A DNA stretch of 16,179 nucleotides from Rhodospirillaceae bacterium (GTDB lineage: Bacteria; Pseudomonadota; Alphaproteobacteria; Dongiales; Dongiaceae), in the NCBI GenBank assembly GCA_016794075.1, contig JAEUKU010000206.1, positions 1 to 16,179 on the forward strand. Direction: 5' to 3'. Below are positions 5,901 through 12,109 of the stretch, in pieces; the first letter of the stretch is position 1; every line of letters starts with the position of its first letter. The notes under the pieces are model-generated. The model worked only from the letters and a program-made list of their open reading frames with translations, had not been told where the DNA came from and did not search any database. Both the position numbers and the translations under genes were made by a program.

Positions 5901-8684
5901 AATCTTTACGGCGAAACTGGCAACGACATCCTCGATTGCGGCTGGGGCAAGGACATCGCCTTTGGCGGCGACGGCAACGACACGATCCTGGGCGGCGACG
6001 GCAACGACGTGCTCTATGGCGAAAACGGCAACGATCGCCTGGAAGGTCAGCTCGGCAACGATACCCTGCTCGGCGGCGACGGCAACGACACCGTGCTCGG
6101 CGGCGAAGGTGACGACACACTCTATGGCGGCGCCGGCAATGACGTACTCGATGGCGGCGCCGGTGTTAACCAGCTCGCCGGCGGCGCCGGAAACGACGTC
6201 TATATCCTGGGCAGTTCGACCAACACGATCACCGAAGGCGTCAACCAGGGAATCGACGAGATCCGCACGGCGCAGCTTATCAGCCTCAACGTCGCAGGCC
6301 TGGAAAACATCGAGAATGTCACCCTCATCGGCGCCGCCAATGTCAACGCGACCGGCAATGCACTCGCCAATGTCCTGGTCGGCAATGACGGCAACAACGT
6401 GCTGAACGGCTGGGACGGCAACGACACCCTTTTCGGCGGACTCGGCAACGACCAGCTGTTCGGCTGGTCCGGCGACGACAAGATGTACGGCGGCAAGGGC
6501 GACGACCTTTATCTCGTCGACGGGCTCAAGGACATCGTCATCGAGAAGGCAAACGAAGGCATCGATCGGGTTTCCAGCACCATCAGCTACGTGCTTGGCG
6601 CCAACCTGGAGAATCTCGACCTCAACTCGATCGACGACATCAGCGGAACCGGCAACGCCCTCGACAACGTCATCAACGGCGGTGACGGCAAGAACAGGAT
6701 CGATGGCGGCGCCGGCAATGACAAGCTCGACGGCGGCGAAGGCGACGACACCCTGATCGGCGGTCTCGGCAAGGATCAGCTCTTCGGCGGCGAAGGCAAC
6801 GACCAGATGAATGGCGGCGCCGGCGACGACTTCCTCTATGCCGGCAATGGCAACGACGTGCTCGTGGGCGAGGCCGGGAACGACATCCTTTTTGGCGGCC
6901 TGGGCGCGGACGACATGCGCGGAGGCGCCGGCGACGATCTGTACTACGTCAATTCCACGTCGGACAAGATCACGGAACTGGCAGGCCAGGGCTACGACCA
7001 GATCAACTCGGAGATCTCGTTCGACCTGGCAACGCCGAACGGCGCCAATGTGGAAGTCCTGGCCCTGACCGGGGCGGGCAATTTCGACGGCTACGGCAAC
7101 GCCCTCGACAACGTCATCTTCGACAACGACTACGACAACATCCTCGACGGCCGCGCCGGCAACGACGTCCTGATCGCCCGCGACGGCAAGGACCGGTTGT
7201 TCGGCGGGGCCGGCAACGACCAGCTGCTCGGCGGCGGCGGCGATGATGAGCTTGACGGCGGGGCGGGCAATGACCGGCTTGCCGGCGGCCTCGGTGCCGA
7301 CAAGCTTTCCGGCGGCGCTGGCAACGACTATTACGACCTGGTCGACCAGGACGACACGGTCATTGAACTCGCGAACGAGGGAATCGACGAAGTCACCGCC
7401 GCCGTGAGCTACGAGCTTGGGGCGAATCTCGAGAACCTGACCCTGCTGGGCAGCGGCAATATCGAGGGTGGCGGCAACGCCCTCGCCAATATCATCGTCG
7501 GCAACTACGGCGGCAATGCGCTGGCCGGCCAGGGCGGCAACGACACCCTGATCGGCGGTTACGGCAACGACATCCTCGACGGGGGCCTTGGCAACGACGT
7601 CATGAAGGGCGGCAAGGACGACGACCTCTATTATGTCGACAGCCTGGCCGACAAGGTCGTCGAGAACCTCAACGAGGGGATCGACAAGGTGCGGACGACC
7701 CTGACCAGCTACGTGCTGGGCGGCAATGTCGAGAACCTCGAACTCCTCAGCGGCCTCGCATCAGCCGGCACCGGAAATGCCCTCGCGAACGAGATCCGCG
7801 GCGGGAACGGCAACGATACGCTCGACGGGAAGGACGGCAACGACGCCCTGTATGGCCTGGACGGCGACGACACGCTGATCGGCGGCCTCGGATCGGATCG
7901 CCTGCACGGCGGCAACGGCAACGACACGCTGCGCGGCGATGCCGGCCACGACATCCTGAATGGCAATGCCGGCAACGATCTCCTCCTCGGAGGGGACGGC
8001 AACGACCTGCTCTATGGCGAGGCCGGAGACGACACGATGGTCGGCGGCCTGGGTGACGATACCTACTACGTGGTGGATGCAGGCGACGTCATCCAGGAGG
8101 CCGTGAATGGTGGCACCGACCATGTCGTCACCTACGTCAATCTCAATCTCGGAGCCAATCTCGAGATGGTGACGATTCTCGGCGGCGGCGTCACGGTCAA
8201 CGGCAACGATCTCGACAACGTCATCATCGGCTATGTCGGCGCCGATACCATCAATGGCGGCAAGGGCGCCGACACGATCCGCGGTGGCGGCGGAACCGAC
8301 ACCCTGAATGGCGGCGACGGGAACGACGTTCTCGAAGGCGGCCTCGGCGCCGATGCGATGAACGGCGGCGCCGGCAACGACCTGTTCCTCTATCGCCTCG
8401 ACAGCTCCGGCGATCTCGCCAATCTCGGCGGCGACACCATCGCCGGATTCGAGACCGGAAAGGACAAGATCGACTTGTTCGATCTGTTCCAGGATTTCGG
8501 CATCAGCGGCGACGAGGCCATTGCCGGCGGCTATTTCAAGGTCGAGGTCAGCGGTGGCGACACCCTGCTGAAGTTCGACAAGGACGGCGGCGCCGACAGC
8601 TTCGTCACGCTGGTGACGCTGGAGAACGTCACCAACCTGGCGCTGTCCGACCTGATCATCCCGCAGCCCGGCTTGCCGGCCTAG
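2916..8684 (+). CDS. Giant RTX-type calcium-binding repeat protein with T1SS C-terminal domain
   Basis: This 1922-residue, acidic, Gly/Asp/Asn-rich protein is built almost wholly of RTX (hemolysin-type) nonapeptides of the GGxGxDxLx type, which form calcium-filled parallel beta-rolls outside the cell. The runs alternate with 14 copies of a longer module: a D-x-Y-x-V-D motif, D-x-V-x-E, G-x-D-x-V, then N-V-E-N-L-x-L and G-N-A-L-x-N-x-I-x-G. The module tyrosines are near residues 40, 166, 277, 391, 498, 681, 783, 911, 1096, 1199, 1343, 1473, 1572 and 1717. Residues ~1824-1922 (DTIAGFETGKDKIDLFDL, then GDTLLKFDKDGG and a hydrophobic end) match the C-terminal domain of type I secretion substrates. 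There is no Sec signal and no enzymatic domain. No ABC exporter, membrane-fusion or TolC-like gene is in the window. A surface-layer, adhesin or matrix role is inferred only. Confidence 0.93.
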   Translation: MTNVIGTAVNDVLVGGNLDDTLNGLTGADVMAGGDGNDVYFVDNPGDVVFELANKGKEDWVYSSISTGLAANVENLQLVGGALNGAGNALDNVIIGNGLGNAIDGGAGHDALGGGAGNDTLIGGAGHDYLYGGTGDDLLLGGTGNDSLDGTDGNANMQGGTGDDFYIVDSVSDKVTEIAGQGNDRIQSFITFDLSIGGANVENLALAGNDKIDGKGNALNNIIGGNTKDNTLDGGAGNDEIGGGSGNDTLIGGAGDDTLNGDADEDVLVGGIGNDIYVLNDPMSFKDAVIELAGEGTDTVRSANEVDLDKTGYYTGMVFNIADIENVTLLGAGGVSAYGNALNNVISGTVQSNTLDGRAGDDVLLGGGGADYLNGGLGNDVMAGGADNDTYYVDNTGDKVIEKAGEGIDKVTSAINYVLSANVENLALTAGALNGTGNTLNNEITGTTANNRLDGGAGDDAILGGDGNDILLGGAGNDKLSGDSGDDVMTGGVGHDVYFVDSLGDQIVELAGQGIDSVASSVTFDLATRGANVEALYLYGIGNINGYGNALDNTLSGNAGNNTLNGGAGKDWIDGSFGNDVLFGGTGNDTLYGGADNDDLEGQEGDDVLDGGAGDDVVVGGIGNDTLSGGAGKDFLLGHAGNDILLGGTGNDDLGGHEGNDFLDGGEGDDSLAGGLGNDVYVLSGQDSVLELAGQGIDEIRTGQSIDLALADYLNIENLTLTGTGNSSGLGNTLNNVITGNSGNNILNGDGGNDTLYGGLGDDNLAGGLGADLMVGGGGNDAYFVEDKNDKVVEVANGGYDRVTTTLASYTLGAHVEDLAFGQFAGPTIGIGNALANTIEGNGDSNKLDGQAGNDYLLGKDGDDTLIGGTGDDALVGGNGNDLLQGGAGNDTLHGGYGYDVMIGGAGDDRYYVDDPNNKIVETAGQGIDTIHVGFSFDLRGATYAHIENLYMASGGGNTYGIGNALNNFIYGGTGSNTLYGGAGDDRLVAGEGDDNLYGETGNDILDCGWGKDIAFGGDGNDTILGGDGNDVLYGENGNDRLEGQLGNDTLLGGDGNDTVLGGEGDDTLYGGAGNDVLDGGAGVNQLAGGAGNDVYILGSSTNTITEGVNQGIDEIRTAQLISLNVAGLENIENVTLIGAANVNATGNALANVLVGNDGNNVLNGWDGNDTLFGGLGNDQLFGWSGDDKMYGGKGDDLYLVDGLKDIVIEKANEGIDRVSSTISYVLGANLENLDLNSIDDISGTGNALDNVINGGDGKNRIDGGAGNDKLDGGEGDDTLIGGLGKDQLFGGEGNDQMNGGAGDDFLYAGNGNDVLVGEAGNDILFGGLGADDMRGGAGDDLYYVNSTSDKITELAGQGYDQINSEISFDLATPNGANVEVLALTGAGNFDGYGNALDNVIFDNDYDNILDGRAGNDVLIARDGKDRLFGGAGNDQLLGGGGDDELDGGAGNDRLAGGLGADKLSGGAGNDYYDLVDQDDTVIELANEGIDEVTAAVSYELGANLENLTLLGSGNIEGGGNALANIIVGNYGGNALAGQGGNDTLIGGYGNDILDGGLGNDVMKGGKDDDLYYVDSLADKVVENLNEGIDKVRTTLTSYVLGGNVENLELLSGLASAGTGNALANEIRGGNGNDTLDGKDGNDALYGLDGDDTLIGGLGSDRLHGGNGNDTLRGDAGHDILNGNAGNDLLLGGDGNDLLYGEAGDDTMVGGLGDDTYYVVDAGDVIQEAVNGGTDHVVTYVNLNLGANLEMVTILGGGVTVNGNDLDNVIIGYVGADTINGGKGADTIRGGGGTDTLNGGDGNDVLEGGLGADAMNGGAGNDLFLYRLDSSGDLANLGGDTIAGFETGKDKIDLFDLFQDFGISGDEAIAGGYFKVEVSGGDTLLKFDKDGGADSFVTLVTLENVTNLALSDLIIPQPGLPA

Positions 8685-8693
8685 CTGCGGGCG

Positions 8694-8727
8694 GGGGCGC
8701 TCGCGATGCGCAGATCGCGGGCGCCCC
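8694..8727 (+). terminator. Strong hairpin terminator after the RTX gene
   Basis: A 14-bp stem (one G-U pair) pairs 8694-8707 with 8714-8727 around a 6-nt GCGCAG loop, starting 9 bp after the RTX stop. The plus-strand tail TACCCTTTC is only partly T-rich. It sits just before the end of the convergent carbamoyltransferase gene, so it may stop transcription from both sides. Confidence 0.75.
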
Positions 8728-8734
8728 TACCCTT

Positions 8735-9709
8735 TCAGACGGTCGCCACCATCACCGATTTGATCGTGTGCAGGCGGTTTTCGGCCTGGTCGATGGCGCG
8801 GCTCCGCGGGCCTTCGAACACCTCGTCGGTGACCTCGATGGTGCTCGGGAACTTGCGGGCGAAGGCGGTCTCGAAGTTGTGCTGCGCCGGCATGCAATGC
8901 AGGAAGATGGCGTTGGGATTCTCGGTCATCGCCATCGCCTCCCGGGTGAGGCGGTAGGGCTGGAAGTCGCGCGCCATCGCTTCGATGTCCCAGTCGCCCT
9001 CCATCGGCACCCACATGTCGGAATAGACCGCGTCCGTGCCCTGCAGCCCCTCGCGCAGGTCGTTGGTGACGAGGATGCGCGCCTGGTTGCGCGGGCTCCA
9101 GCCCAGCAGGCGGTCGACCAGGCTCGGCTCCGGCTCGTGGCCCGGCGGGGTGACGATCCTGAGCTCCAGCCCGACCTTCGCGGCCGCCACCATCAGCGAG
9201 GTGATGACGTTGGCCTTGCCCTCGCCGATGAAGGTCATCTTCCCGCCGCAGAGGCGGATGCCGTTCTCCTGCAGGGTCATGAGGTCGGCCAGCGCCTGGG
9301 TCGGGTGATGCTGCTCGCTGAGCGCGTTCCACACCGGCACCCCGGCATGCTCCGCAACCTCCTCGATCAGGTGATTGTCGTAGGCGCGGATCGCGATGCC
9401 GTCGAACATGCGGCCCAGCACGCGGGCGATGTCCTTCACGCTCTCGCCCTGGCCGAAGCGGATCTCCTCCTTGGCGATGACCTGGGCGTTGGCGCCCTCG
9501 TCCGCCGCGGCGACGGCGAAGGCGGCGCGGGTGCGGCAGGAGGGCCGCAGGAAGATGAGGCAGAAATTGCGATTGACCAGCGCACGCGGAAAGATGCGCT
9601 GCTGCTTCTTGCGCTTCAGCTCGATCGACTGCGCAACGATGGCTTCGATCTGCTCGGAGGAGAATTCTTCGAGCGTGACCAGACTCATGCCTTTCATGGA
9701 ATTGGACAT
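8735..9709 (-). CDS. Ornithine carbamoyltransferase family protein, divergent active site
   Basis: This 324-residue transcarbamylase most resembles catabolic-type (ArcB-like) ornithine carbamoyltransferases: KDIARVLGRMFDGI, HPTQALADLMTLQE (HPTQ at 135-138), VTDEVF and QAENRLHTIKSVMVAT near the end. Family members move a carbamoyl group between carbamoyl phosphate and ornithine in the cytoplasm. Several key motifs are altered. The phosphate loop STRTR is SCRTR (57-61). The D-x-W-x-S-M-G ornithine loop reads DMWVPMEGD (231-239). HCLPA is HCMPA (271-275). The neighbouring-subunit Gln of the Q-x-G-x-x-E-S segment is Arg84. N167, D231, M236 and C272 remain. The start is fixed by GGGGAG (9715-9720) 5 nt before ATG. 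It stands alone, with no arc or arg genes nearby. It may be a true OTC variant or act on another amine; symbols argF/arcB are withheld for that reason. Confidence 0.85.
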   Translation of the reverse strand: MSNSMKGMSLVTLEEFSSEQIEAIVAQSIELKRKKQQRIFPRALVNRNFCLIFLRPSCRTRAAFAVAAADEGANAQVIAKEEIRFGQGESVKDIARVLGRMFDGIAIRAYDNHLIEEVAEHAGVPVWNALSEQHHPTQALADLMTLQENGIRLCGGKMTFIGEGKANVITSLMVAAAKVGLELRIVTPPGHEPEPSLVDRLLGWSPRNQARILVTNDLREGLQGTDAVYSDMWVPMEGDWDIEAMARDFQPYRLTREAMAMTENPNAIFLHCMPAQHNFETAFARKFPSTIEVTDEVFEGPRSRAIDQAENRLHTIKSVMVATV

Positions 9710-9818
9710 CGGAACTCCCCGATCTTTGAGATGTGAAATGCGGAAAACGCGCGTCGCGGGAACGCTTTTCAGTAGCCGGGGAATGTTGCCATATTTCGCG
9801 CTGGCGCAAAGGCAGCGC

Positions 9819-9852
9819 CGATGCCGCATCGCAGCGATTCCGTGCGATCGCT
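9819..9852. promoter_or_regulatory. Cluster of nested palindromes upstream of the carbamoyltransferase
   Basis: Three overlapping or adjacent palindromes share GCGAT/ATCGC half-sites: CGATGCCGCATCG (9819-9831, 6-bp arms), ATCGCAGCGAT (9828-9838, 5-bp arms) and GCGATCGC (9844-9851). In addition AGCGAT (9833-9838) is inverted against ATCGCT (9847-9852). They lie 110-143 bp upstream of the minus-strand start at 9709, a plausible operator position. I found no convincing promoter hexamers beside them. Confidence 0.3.
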
Positions 9853-9882
9853 TGACCTACACACCTGAATGTCGGCGATGCG

Positions 9883-9900
9883 AAAAACCGGTGGGACCGA
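9883..9900 (-). terminator. Candidate intrinsic terminator of glmM
   Basis: On the minus strand, TCGGT-CCC-ACCGG (positions 9900 down to 9888) forms a 5-bp stem including one U-G pair with a 3-nt loop, followed directly by TTTTT (9887-9883). It lies about 43 bp after the glmM stop. The stem is short, so efficiency is doubtful. Confidence 0.4.
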
Positions 9901-9942
9901 AAGGTCAGTCCTTGGCGATGATTTGAGGAAAGATGCGCCGAT

Positions 9943-11292
9943 CTATGCCGCGGCCTGCACCGCGGCCACGATGTCGGCGACGACGCGGTCGACCAGGGCC
10001 GCATCCTCGCCCTCGCCCATCACCCGGATCACCGGCTCGGTGCCGGATTTGCGGATCAGCAGCCGGCCTTTGCCGTTGAGCGCCGCCTCGCCGCTGGCGA
10101 TGGCCTGCCGCACCTGCGGGTTGTCGAGCGGCTGCGTGGCGGCGGAGAAGCGCACGCTTTTCAGCACCTGCGGCAGCGGCGCGAAGACGCGGCCCACTTC
10201 GCTCAAGGGCCGCTGCTTTTCCGCCGCCAGGGCCAGGATCTGCAGCGCCGCCAGCAAGCCGTCGCCGGTGGTGGCGAAATCGCTGAGGATGATGTGGCCG
10301 GATTGCTCGCCACCCAGGTTGCAGCCGGTCCGGCGCATCTCCTCCAGCACGTAGCGGTCGCCGACCGCCGCACGCCATAGCCTGAGCCCCAGCCCGCCCA
10401 GCATGCGCTCCAGCCCCAGATTGGACATGACGGTGGCGCAGATGCCGCCACCCTTCAGCAGGCCGTGCGCGTGCCAGGATTGGGCGATGGCACCCATCAG
10501 CTGGTCGCCGTCCAAGAGCTGCCCCTTCTCGTCGGCGACGATGAGCCGGTCGGCGTCGCCGTCGAGTGCGATGCCCAGATCGGCGCCATGGGCGACCACC
10601 TGGCTCTGCATGCTGGCCGGATGCACAGCGCCGCAGTGCTTGTTGATGTTGGTGCCGTTCGGCTCGCAGGCGACCGGGATCACTTCCGCGCCCAGTTCCC
10701 ACAGCACGGTCGGCGCCACCTTGTAGGCTGCGCCATTCGCGCAATCGACCACGATCTTGAGCCCGTCCAGGCTGCGGCCCTTGGGGAAGGCGGACTTCAC
10801 GAACTCGATATAGCGGCCGGGCGCGTCGTCGATGCGCCTGGCGCGGCCGAGCTCGGCGGAGGGCGACAGCGACTTGGCGAAGTCGTTCTCCGCCATGCGC
10901 CGCTCGATCTCCGCCTCGATGGCGTCGGAGAGCTTGTAGCCGTCGGGTCCGAACAGCTTGATACCGTTGTCCTGGTAGGGATTGTGCGAGGCCGAGATCA
11001 TCACCCCGAGGTCGCAGCGCATCACCCGGGCCAGCATGGCGACCGCCGGCGTGGGCAGCGGGCCCAGCAGCAGCACGTCCATGCCCATGGAGAGGAAGCC
11101 GGCGGTCAGCGCCGTCTCCAGCATATAGCCCGAGAGCCGCGTATCCTTGCCGATGACGACCCGGTGCCGGTGCTCCCCACGCCGGAAATGCGCCCCCGCG
11201 GCCAGCGCCAGGATCAGCGCCGTCGCCGCCGTGATCGGCTCGCTAGTGGCCTGGCCCCTGACCCCGTCGGTCCCGAACAGCTTGCGCGCCAT
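9943..11292 (-). CDS. glmM: Phosphoglucosamine mutase GlmM
   Basis: This 449-residue cytoplasmic enzyme interconverts glucosamine-6-phosphate and glucosamine-1-phosphate, feeding UDP-GlcNAc for peptidoglycan and lipopolysaccharide. All four phosphohexomutase signatures are intact: the N-terminal KLFGTDGVRG, the phosphoserine loop ISASHNPYQDNGIK with catalytic S102, the metal loop DGDADR (244-249), the sugar loop GGEQSGH (327-333) and the phosphate-binding RKSGTEP (414-420). The length is normal for the family (about 445-450). The ATG at 11292 gives the canonical N-terminus although no strong Shine-Dalgarno precedes it. In many alphaproteobacteria glmM follows ftsH and folP; here it stands alone, divergent from a glutathione S-transferase gene. 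Confidence 0.97.
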   Translation of the reverse strand: MARKLFGTDGVRGQATSEPITAATALILALAAGAHFRRGEHRHRVVIGKDTRLSGYMLETALTAGFLSMGMDVLLLGPLPTPAVAMLARVMRCDLGVMISASHNPYQDNGIKLFGPDGYKLSDAIEAEIERRMAENDFAKSLSPSAELGRARRIDDAPGRYIEFVKSAFPKGRSLDGLKIVVDCANGAAYKVAPTVLWELGAEVIPVACEPNGTNINKHCGAVHPASMQSQVVAHGADLGIALDGDADRLIVADEKGQLLDGDQLMGAIAQSWHAHGLLKGGGICATVMSNLGLERMLGGLGLRLWRAAVGDRYVLEEMRRTGCNLGGEQSGHIILSDFATTGDGLLAALQILALAAEKQRPLSEVGRVFAPLPQVLKSVRFSAATQPLDNPQVRQAIASGEAALNGKGRLLIRKSGTEPVIRVMGEGEDAALVDRVVADIVAAVQAAA

Positions 11293-11323
11293 GCGAAGTG
11301 GTTAACCCCCGAGAATCTGTCAC

Positions 11324-11340
11324 CATTCTGTCGCAGAATG
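11324..11340. promoter_or_regulatory. Perfect inverted repeat in the glmM/GST divergent region
   Basis: CATTCTG-TCG-CAGAATG has 7-bp perfect arms and a 3-nt centre, 32 bp upstream of the glmM ATG. A further AGAAT half-site lies at about 11312-11316. It could be an operator or, if transcribed, a small hairpin in the glmM leader. The rest of the 178-bp intergenic stretch (11293-11470) shows no other clear element except the possible GST promoter. Confidence 0.35.
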
Positions 11341-11436
11341 TTATGGCCGAATTGGGGCGCGGGGGGAAGGGTGATGCCAAGAGCATATCAGCGCGTTGAT
11401 ACCCCCATAGGTTGCGCCAGCGTTCGGCGGCCCAAA

Positions 11437-11465
11437 TAGACCTCAGCGAGCGCTGCCGCTATGGT
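11437..11465 (+). promoter_or_regulatory. Candidate promoter of the GST gene, possibly leaderless
   Basis: TAGACC (11437-11442) and TATGGT (11460-11465) are separated by 17 bp; each matches four of six sigma-70 consensus bases. The expected transcription start falls at about 11471-11472, on or next to the GST ATG. No Shine-Dalgarno is visible, in keeping with a leaderless message. Confidence 0.35.
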
Positions 11466-11470
11466 GTCAC

Positions 11471-12094
11471 ATGCTCCAGATTCTCGGCCGTTCCAGCTCC
11501 ATCAACGTACGCAAGGTGCTGTGGACCTGCGACGAGATCGGCATTCCCTACACGCGCGAGGATTGGGGCAGCGGCTTCCGCTCGACCAAGGAGCCGGAAT
11601 TCCTGGCGCTCAATCCCAATGCCCTCATCCCCGTCATCAAGGACGGCGATTTCGTGCTGTGGGAATCGAACACCATCTGCCGCTATCTCGCCGCCAAGCA
11701 TGGCCGCGCCGATCTGCTGCCGGCCGAGCCGCGCGCCCGCGCGCTGATCGAACGCTGGATGGATTGGATGGCGAGCGAACTCAGTTTCGCCGCCCGCTAT
11801 GCGGTGGTTGCGCTGGTGCGCAGGAACCCCGCCTTCAATGACCCGGCGCAAATCGCGCACAGCATCGCGGCCTGGAACCAGCAGATGGCGATCCTCGAGG
11901 GAGAGCTGGCCGCAACCGGCGCGCATATTGCCGGCGCCGCCTTCACCCTGGCCGACATCCCGGTCGGCCTCGCCGTGCATCGCTGGCTGTTCGCGCCGAT
12001 CGAGCGCACGGCCTATCCGGCGGTATCCGCCTATTACGAGCGGCTGCGCGGGCGTCCCGCCTTCCTGCCCCACGCGCGGCCGGAGGTTCCTTAA
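11471..12094 (+). CDS. Glutathione S-transferase family protein
   Basis: This 207-residue cytosolic GST consists of a thioredoxin-like N-terminal domain (about 1-80) and an all-helical C-terminal domain (about 88-205). Family features are LGRSSSINVRKVLW with a Ser cluster (8-10) at the place of the activating residue, the cis-proline segment NPNALIPVI (48-56), and the glutathione-binding E65-S66 in LWESNTICRYL. FTLADIPVG (from 158) matches the N-capping box of the C-terminal domain. The substrate is unknown; such bacterial GSTs conjugate or reduce electrophiles with glutathione. No in-frame start lies just upstream of ATG 11471. The gene is divergent from glmM and ends 15 bp from the convergent glycosyltransferase. 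Confidence 0.92.
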   Translation: MLQILGRSSSINVRKVLWTCDEIGIPYTREDWGSGFRSTKEPEFLALNPNALIPVIKDGDFVLWESNTICRYLAAKHGRADLLPAEPRARALIERWMDWMASELSFAARYAVVALVRRNPAFNDPAQIAHSIAAWNQQMAILEGELAATGAHIAGAAFTLADIPVGLAVHRWLFAPIERTAYPAVSAYYERLRGRPAFLPHARPEVP

Positions 12095-12109
12095 GCACGG
12101 GATCCCGTC

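Noticed and set aside
2930..8380. Short, highly repeated DNA units suggesting a CRISPR or satellite array
   Set aside because: The repeats are in-frame 27-bp units encoding RTX nonapeptides, with no constant repeat plus unique spacer pattern.
9710..9829. 40-residue N-terminal extension of the carbamoyltransferase
   Set aside because: The frame is open, but a good GGGGAG site lies directly before ATG 9709, and the extension resembles no family N-terminus.
8727..10004. 425-codon minus-strand frame overlapping the carbamoyltransferase
   Set aside because: It is a different frame from the one holding the HPTQ and HCMPA motifs and runs across an intergenic region; its composition is that of a shadow frame.
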